From positions 1 through 10,340 of the forward strand of contig JAUNBY010000077.1 in assembly GCA_030526935.1 (NCBI GenBank): a stretch of DNA of 10,340 nucleotides, in the 5' to 3' direction. Positions 5,386 through 10,340 of the stretch are shown in pieces. The stretch's first letter is position 1, and each line of letters begins with the position of its first letter. The stretch comes from Clostridia bacterium. GTDB taxonomy: Bacteria; Bacillota; Clostridia; Christensenellales; Aristaeellaceae. Under the pieces are notes generated by a model. That model was not told where the DNA came from, did not search any database, and saw nothing but the letters and a program-made list of their open reading frames with translations. The position numbers were made by a program, and so were the translations under genes.

Positions 5386-6001
5386 GCCCAATCTGGGCAT
5401 GGACGCGCCGCCAGCCGCGATTGAGGTTGGCGGCGCGAGCTATCCCATAGACGTAGATTACAGGACGTGGGCGCAGATACAGGAAAAGATGCGCGAATTG
5501 TACGCGAAGCCCGCCGATACGCGGGACGCCCTGCATAACCTCAAGGTGATATACGATATGCAGGCGATGGCCTTCGGCGGAGTGCTCAAAGACGAGGATC
5601 CATACGAAGCGCTCGCGGCGATGACGCGGTTTCTCGCGGGCTATCCCGCCCCGCCCGAAAATGGCGCGGCGGAGCCGGAAGAAGCGGTGGTGAGCTTCGG
5701 ATACGACCTGAATTATATAATAATCGCCATACGCAATCAGGGCGGGCCCGATTTAAGTTACAGGCGCAGGGAGCCTTTTCACTGGTGGGAATTCCTGCTG
5801 GAGTTTCAGTCGCTGTGCGGCGAGCACCATATACTCAGGCTCATGGAGATGCGCGGCTATAAGGACGAATCGGACATGGACGCGAAAAAGGCCAACCGCA
5901 AGGCGATGGGGCTTAAACGCCGCTATGCCCTGCCCTACGAGATGACGGCGGACGAAAGGCGCATGGCGGAAGAATTCGACAGGATGACGGAGGGACGGTA
6001 A
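5378..6001 (+). CDS. Phage Gp15-family protein, probable tail assembly chaperone
   Basis: The protein has 207 residues from ATG 5378, inside the end of the tail tube gene (ATGCTTAG holds both this start and the TAG stop). The frame is open 45 bases further upstream, but that start lies deep in the tube gene and reads as unrelated Arg/Pro sequence. No good ribosome binding site precedes 5378, so reinitiation after the tube gene is likely. Family signs are YRTWAQIQEKM, VLKDEDPYEALAAM, a SFGYDLNYIIIAIRNQGGPDL segment (as pattern, about 107-127) and the aromatic REPFHWWEFLLEF motif (about 132-144). Phage_Gp15 proteins are encoded between the tube and tape measure genes of Firmicutes siphophages, where lambda has its tail chaperones gpG and gpGT. 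The chaperone role is inferred from this position. The domain pattern is well preserved and the length is normal. Confidence 0.85.
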   Translation: MLRPNLGMDAPPAAIEVGGASYPIDVDYRTWAQIQEKMRELYAKPADTRDALHNLKVIYDMQAMAFGGVLKDEDPYEALAAMTRFLAGYPAPPENGAAEPEEAVVSFGYDLNYIIIAIRNQGGPDLSYRRREPFHWWEFLLEFQSLCGEHHILRLMEMRGYKDESDMDAKKANRKAMGLKRRYALPYEMTADERRMAEEFDRMTEGR

Positions 6002-6406
6002 ATGCGGATAGACACGACGGTAAAGCGGGTGGCGGTGGAGATAGAGGGCAATCTGTACGAAGTGGAGCCTAAGACCGTGGCCACCGCCGAGAGGCTTAAA
6101 CAGGCGGAACACAGCGCCGAGGGGGAAAAGGCGCGGTATCAATTATGGCTCGACCAGTTGGGGATATTGCTTGGCAAGGCGGCGGTGAAGCGGCTGTTTC
6201 CGGCGGGCAAAAATGAGAACCTCGACAGGATGGAACTTATATACCTGGGCGTAATGGACGCGTTCGACGCGGGCGCGAGGCAGGCCCGCGAAGCGCGCAA
6301 TCAACAGGCGGTAAAGGCCATAGAGGACATGGAGAAGCAGCTGAGGCCCTTGAGGGAGCTGCTTGAATCGGTGAGCGCTCAGTATGAGATGATAGGCCGG
6401 GAGTAG
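6002..6406 (+). CDS. Small phage tail protein between Gp15 and the tape measure, probable tail assembly chaperone
   Basis: The protein has 134 residues. ATG 6002 follows the Gp15 stop directly (TAAATG), and GGAGG at 5989-5993 is a good ribosome binding site. The N-terminal half has an EIEGNLYEVEP strand pair, a helix, and the segment LGILLGKAAVKRLFPAGKNENLD (as pattern, about 53-75). The last third is a charged amphipathic helix rich in Ala, Gln, Glu and Arg, probably coiled coil. I do not recognise a firm family; it resembles the small tail proteins annotated as domains of unknown function in Clostridia phages. Its place suggests it acts with Gp15 in holding the tape measure protein during tail assembly. 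It is in the same frame as Gp15 but separated by a stop with its own ribosome binding site, so a programmed frameshift product is not indicated here. Confidence 0.65.
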   Translation: MRIDTTVKRVAVEIEGNLYEVEPKTVATAERLKQAEHSAEGEKARYQLWLDQLGILLGKAAVKRLFPAGKNENLDRMELIYLGVMDAFDAGARQAREARNQQAVKAIEDMEKQLRPLRELLESVSAQYEMIGRE

Positions 6407-6424
6407 GGCGGAAAGGCGGCGGGT

Positions 6425-9400
6425 ATGGCGAGCGACGACGTAATTATCAAAATAGACGGCGACGACAGCGGTTTTCGCCAGAAGATACAGGGCGTTGAGG
6501 AGATTGCGACTAACGCCCTTAGCGGCATATCCAAAGTGGCCAAAGGCGCGTCGATTGCCATGGGCGCCCTCAGCGCGGCGGCAGGTGCGGCGTGGAGCGC
6601 CGTGGGACTGGTGGGCGTCAAATACAACGCGCAGATAGAGCAGCTTCAGACCTCGTTCACGGTTATGACGGGCAGCGCTGAAAAAGCGGGAGAGGTCATC
6701 GACAGGGTGCGCAAGATAGCCGCCGAAACGCCGTTTGAACTGGCGGGACTGGCCGAAACGACGCAACTGCTCATGAACTACGGCATGACGGCGGACGATG
6801 CCATATCCCGCATGACGATGCTTGGAGACATAGCGCAGGGCGACGCCGAGAAGATGAACCGCATCGCCACCGCCTACGGCCAGATGTCCAGTGCCGGTAA
6901 GGTCAGCCTCGAAGACGTGAAGCAGATGATTGAGGCGGGATTTAATCCCCTGCAAATCATAAGCGAGAAGACCGGCGAGAGCATGGCCAGCCTGTACGAC
7001 AGGATAAGCCGGGGAACCATCGCGGTGAGCGAGATAACCGACGCCATGGCGACGGCTACGAGCGTGGGCGGGAAGTATTTCCAGAGCATGGAAAAGCAGT
7101 CGCAAACGCTCAACGGCCAGCTATCCACGCTAAAGGACGGCGTGCAGGAGCTTAGCGGGAAAATCATGGAGCCGCTCAGCGAGAGCCTGAGAACGACTTT
7201 GTTGCCCGAGGCCATACGCACGGTGGGCGAGATGCAAAAGGCGCTCAGCCAGGGCGGGATAGAAGGGGCGCTGAATTACGCGTCGGGGCGGCTGCCGGAA
7301 TTGTTGAGCGCAGGAACGGATATGGCGACGACGCTCATACGCGGCGCGGTAAAGGGCATGCCCAAGGCGGCCAAAATGCTGGCTAAGGCGCTGCCGGATA
7401 TATTAAGCTCGCTCGTCGCGACGGCTCCGGAACTGGTTCAGGGCGGATTCGACATGGTGGCGCAGATGACAGGGGGCATAGTCGCGCGGCTTCCGGAACT
7501 GGTTCCGCTGATGATACAGGGAGTGGCGGGCCTGGCGAAGAGCCTGCTTGGCGGCATTGGCAGCATATTGTCGGGCATAGAAAACGGCATATACGAAGCG
7601 TTCTTCCACGCGGGAAACCGCTGGATAAAGCAGGCTAAGACAGACATGCCCGAATACGAGGCGGAAAAGGCGTCGTTTGAGGCCGCCATAGAGATGAATG
7701 CGACGGTGGAGGACAACGCCACGTCCGCGGTGGAGGGCGCGGTAAAGACCCTGCAGGATACGCTTAACGGCATAGATGTGCTGACGCCGGAAAAACAGCG
7801 GGAGATAATTGACGCGATAAGCGCGGACGTCGACCCGATAATGGCGGCGCTTAACGGCTCGGGCGTCGATACGTCCACGCCGGAGGGCGCGTCGAAGGCG
7901 TCTGAAATATTTGCGGCGGCCGTGGAACTGCATAAATCGATTATGGCGGTTACTCAGGTGGGCGCGGGGATGGACATAGCGGCAATAGCCGAAGCGGTCG
8001 CGTCAGGCCGCGACGCGCTGGTTGCGGCGCTTATGGACGAGGGAATAGCCCAAAAAGACGCCGAGGCAATGGCAACCAACATAGAAACGGCTTACAACAA
8101 CTACCAAAGCGCGCTGACGACTATATCAGCGGAAACCGGGTTAAGTCCCACAGACATAGCAAGTACCATAGCCCAGGGGCGCAACGCCGTAGTCTCCGCG
8201 TTTATCGACGCGGGGATGACCGAGGGACAGGCGAACACGGCGGCTGACGAGATAATGGGGCTTTACACCGCGCTTAACAACTCAATGGCGCTTGGCAAAA
8301 CAGTAATCCCCATAAGAGCCGACGAACTGGCGACAGCCATAAAGGGCGGGCGCGATTCCATCGTTAGCCTTCTGATCGCGTCGGGATGGGGCGAGGCGCA
8401 AGCCGGGGAAGCCGCGACAGCCATCACGGATGGCATCGGCAAAATAACGGCGGCGTGCGAGGGCGTGGACGGCGTAGTGCCGGACGACATAATAAGCATC
8501 GTGACGGGCGACAGGTCGAAGCTCGTAAGCGCGCTCAACAGCCTTGGCCTTAAACCGGAAGATCTTACTGCGGTAGTGACCAACCTGATAGCCGTCAACA
8601 ATTCGATAAAGGACAAAGTGAAAAACGTATACGACACCATATACGGTGCGCTGACCGACGGCGAAAAGGACACGCCCGAACAAACGCAAGCCCTCAAGGA
8701 ACTCGCGCAGGGGTATTATGACGAGCTTATGGCGGGGATTGACCTCAACACCACCGAGGGGCAGAACTACGCGAACAAGCTGCAATCGCTGTTAGACGCG
8801 ACGACGGCGTATATAGACAAGATGTCCGGCAAGAGCACCGAGACCGTAAGGGCCTCGCATGGCGAACTGATGAGTTTGTCCGAGGAGGCGCGGCAGTTGC
8901 ACGCGCAGATAATGGGCTATGTGCTGGAAGCGGAGGCGCAGACGGCGAACCTCGCGGGGCGGCAGGTGCGCGCGGGCATAACCGGCGACAGCGACAAGGT
9001 GCAACAGGCCTTCGCCGCGGAATACGCGGCCTATGAAAAGCGCAGGCAGGAGATAGCCGAACAGGTGCAGACGCTGATCGACGCAAACGACGCGGAATGG
9101 GAGGCGTCGGATAAAGGAGAAGAGGCGAACGCGCGGTATAAAGAGCGGGCGGACGCCATAGCGCTGGCTCAGGCGGACGCGCTGAGAAACGCGCAACGCG
9201 AATACCAGGGCGAACTTAACGAGCTGTTCGCTGGGCTGTTTTCCTACTATGCCCCGGACAACCCCGAGGCGGCGAAGGCCATGGAGGACGCCCAAAAGGA
9301 ATACGAGAAGGCCGATTATATACAGGGAATTTTGGAAACGATTAACGACCCGGAGAAGATAAAGAAGCTTACGCAGGAACAGCGCGATGAGATGAACGCG

Positions 9401-10340
9401 GCGCTTAAGGAACTGATAGGGCTTGAGACCGGCGACGGATGGTTTCAGACGTCGCAGGAATCGCTGTTCGCTCAATTGGAAGAGGGCGGTGATCCACTGG
9501 ATATCCGGGGGCGGCTCAATGATGCGATGTACGATTCCCTGACACGGGGCGACAGCGCGCAGGACAAGGTTCCCGAGGCCATGCGCGGCCTTATAGCGCA
9601 GATGTTGGAATTGGGGCTTATAGACGGGCTGGACATCAACCCCGGCGAGACGCGGGACTTGATAGGGCTGGCGCTTGGCAAGACGGATCTGCCGGAGCAA
9701 GTGAGCGATGGGCTGACGGAAATGCTGGAAGATTTGCCGGGGAGCGAGCCGGTGACGGTCTCACCCGAGGTTAACGTAGAGCCGGAGGTTAACGCCGCCG
9801 AGGTCGCGCAGACGGTTCAGGAAGAGCTTGCGGAGCAGGTAGAACAAACCCTGCCGGTAGAAGCGCAGGTTGGCGTGGAACTTGGCACGTCCACGGGCGA
9901 CGCGGCGGCGGACGCCGGGCAGGTGCGAGATGCGGCGGTAGCCGAACTGGAACAGGGCGCCTCGGGCGCAAAAACCGCCGGAGCGAACCTTGGTCAGGGT
10001 TTCGCCGACGGCATATCGAGCAAGATGGGCGCGGTAGTGACAAAGGCCATAGCGCTGGCGAAGGCGGCCATAAACGCCATAGATATGACGGTTGAAAACG
10101 CCAGTCCCAGCAAGGCCGCCAGGCGCAGCGGTAAATATGTCGGAGAGGGCTTCGTCCTTGGCCTCGGCGACCAGATAAAGGCGGCGCAGACAGCCGGCAG
10201 GACGCTCGGCGGCGCGGGTCTGGCGGGGCTGAATATAGGGGGCTTGCGCGTGGCGGCGCAGGTGAGCCAGGCATCCCCGCGAACGGAGGACTACGCGCAA
10301 ATTCTTCGCGATATATCGCAGCGCCCCGTGGATCTGTACG
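6425..10340 (+). CDS. Phage tail tape measure protein, 3' end outside window
   Basis: The frame is open from ATG 6425 to the right edge: 1,305 codons without a stop. GAAAGG at 6411-6416 is the ribosome binding site. The protein fills the tail lumen, sets tail length and is ejected with the DNA. Residues 35-66 are a hydrophobic stretch. Residues about 64-250 are the conserved tape measure domain, with TSFTVMTGSAEKA, ETPFELAGLAETTQLLMNYG, LGDIAQGD and VSLEDVKQMIEAGFNPLQ. Residues 290-395 are a long Pro/Gly-spaced hydrophobic region with repeated LPELL- and LPELV-like motifs, likely membrane-active on ejection. Residues 459-745 hold five degenerate repeats described separately. Residues about 808-935 are coiled coil. 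Near 1114-1123 an 18-base repeat gives EVNVEPEVN. The SPSK (1227-1230) and GEGFVLGL (about 1241-1248) motifs mark the usual C-terminal region, so little is missing. Confidence 0.9.
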   Translation, partial: MASDDVIIKIDGDDSGFRQKIQGVEEIATNALSGISKVAKGASIAMGALSAAAGAAWSAVGLVGVKYNAQIEQLQTSFTVMTGSAEKAGEVIDRVRKIAAETPFELAGLAETTQLLMNYGMTADDAISRMTMLGDIAQGDAEKMNRIATAYGQMSSAGKVSLEDVKQMIEAGFNPLQIISEKTGESMASLYDRISRGTIAVSEITDAMATATSVGGKYFQSMEKQSQTLNGQLSTLKDGVQELSGKIMEPLSESLRTTLLPEAIRTVGEMQKALSQGGIEGALNYASGRLPELLSAGTDMATTLIRGAVKGMPKAAKMLAKALPDILSSLVATAPELVQGGFDMVAQMTGGIVARLPELVPLMIQGVAGLAKSLLGGIGSILSGIENGIYEAFFHAGNRWIKQAKTDMPEYEAEKASFEAAIEMNATVEDNATSAVEGAVKTLQDTLNGIDVLTPEKQREIIDAISADVDPIMAALNGSGVDTSTPEGASKASEIFAAAVELHKSIMAVTQVGAGMDIAAIAEAVASGRDALVAALMDEGIAQKDAEAMATNIETAYNNYQSALTTISAETGLSPTDIASTIAQGRNAVVSAFIDAGMTEGQANTAADEIMGLYTALNNSMALGKTVIPIRADELATAIKGGRDSIVSLLIASGWGEAQAGEAATAITDGIGKITAACEGVDGVVPDDIISIVTGDRSKLVSALNSLGLKPEDLTAVVTNLIAVNNSIKDKVKNVYDTIYGALTDGEKDTPEQTQALKELAQGYYDELMAGIDLNTTEGQNYANKLQSLLDATTAYIDKMSGKSTETVRASHGELMSLSEEARQLHAQIMGYVLEAEAQTANLAGRQVRAGITGDSDKVQQAFAAEYAAYEKRRQEIAEQVQTLIDANDAEWEASDKGEEANARYKERADAIALAQADALRNAQREYQGELNELFAGLFSYYAPDNPEAAKAMEDAQKEYEKADYIQGILETINDPEKIKKLTQEQRDEMNAALKELIGLETGDGWFQTSQESLFAQLEEGGDPLDIRGRLNDAMYDSLTRGDSAQDKVPEAMRGLIAQMLELGLIDGLDINPGETRDLIGLALGKTDLPEQVSDGLTEMLEDLPGSEPVTVSPEVNVEPEVNAAEVAQTVQEELAEQVEQTLPVEAQVGVELGTSTGDAAADAGQVRDAAVAELEQGASGAKTAGANLGQGFADGISSKMGAVVTKAIALAKAAINAIDMTVENASPSKAARRSGKYVGEGFVLGLGDQIKAAQTAGRTLGGAGLAGLNIGGLRVAAQVSQASPRTEDYAQILRDISQRPVDLY
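7799..8653 (+). repeat. Five degenerate tandem repeats of 54-60 residues inside the tape measure protein
   Basis: Five core segments align without gaps: ISADVDPIMAALNGSG (residue 465), VASGRDALVAALMDEG (525), IAQGRNAVVSAFIDAG (582), IKGGRDSIVSLLIASG (639) and VTGDRSKLVSALNSLG (693). The spacings are 60, 57, 57 and 54 residues. Each core is followed by a second, Ala-rich helix containing an acidic and glutamine-rich start such as TEGQANTAADEI. Shared points are a Gly-Arg-(Asp/Asn) step, a buried V-x-A-L row and a Gly helix cap. The unit thus looks like two helices joined by a turn. The DNA repeats are no longer alike, so the duplications are old. Confidence 0.7.

Noticed and set aside
6143..7105. 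Antisense open frame of 320 codons opposite the chaperone and tape measure genes.
   Set aside because: Composition is His/Arg/Leu-rich and featureless, no ribosome binding site fits, and the forward frame is a recognisable tape measure domain. It is a high-G+C shadow.
8792..9700. Antisense open frame of 302 codons.
   Set aside because: It lies opposite the coiled-coil part of the tape measure gene, reads as Arg/Leu/His-rich nonsense, and follows the codon pattern of the forward strand.
1..10340. CRISPR arrays, tRNA genes, insertion sequences, phage attachment sites.
   Set aside because: No regular DNA repeats, cloverleaf sequences, transposase genes or terminal inverted repeats were seen; nearly all bases belong to the structural genes.

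Overview
The window is an uninterrupted, single-strand structural (head, neck and tail) module of a tailed siphophage or prophage. Its gene set and order match the A118-like arrangement common in Firmicutes phages, so the host is most likely a Clostridia-type Firmicute, probably an uncultured one. Base composition is about 60% G+C in the structural genes, yet isoleucine is coded mainly by ATA (15 of 20 Ile codons in the capsid gene), which is unusual at that G+C. No integrase, repressor, lysis or replication gene is visible, so prophage and lytic phage cannot be told apart here.

Left edge to about 1,420: the window opens inside a Phage_min_cap2-type minor capsid protein. Its last roughly 120 residues form a separate C-terminal domain with its own, lower G+C (about 45% over 481-960). 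A 55-residue SH3-like protein starts inside the stop codon of that gene (TTGA overlap), and a YjcQ-type winged-helix protein follows. A strong-looking intrinsic terminator closes this stretch. A good extended -10 promoter-like sequence (480-508) lies inside the capsid gene exactly where the C-terminal domain begins. Together these look like an insulated cargo ('moron') cassette, possibly a capsid-borne toxin with its immunity protein, sitting in the middle of the late operon.

1,514-3,171: the Gp20-type scaffold and the major capsid protein, the pair that builds the procapsid. A perfect hairpin without a U-run follows the capsid gene.

3,230-4,888: four tightly packed, mostly overlapping neck genes: a head-tail connector, two minor capsid/head-closure proteins and a tail-terminator-like protein. 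They join the filled head to the tail.

4,894-10,340: the tail tube protein, a Gp15-type protein and a small downstream protein (both probable tail assembly chaperones), and a tape measure protein that is open at the right edge after 1,305 codons but already shows the usual C-terminal SPS/GEG region. Its middle carries five degenerate repeats of 54-60 residues, which look like a run of paired helices and are the clearest undescribed structural feature of the tail genes. Almost all other long open frames, including several long antisense ones, are shadows caused by the high G+C.
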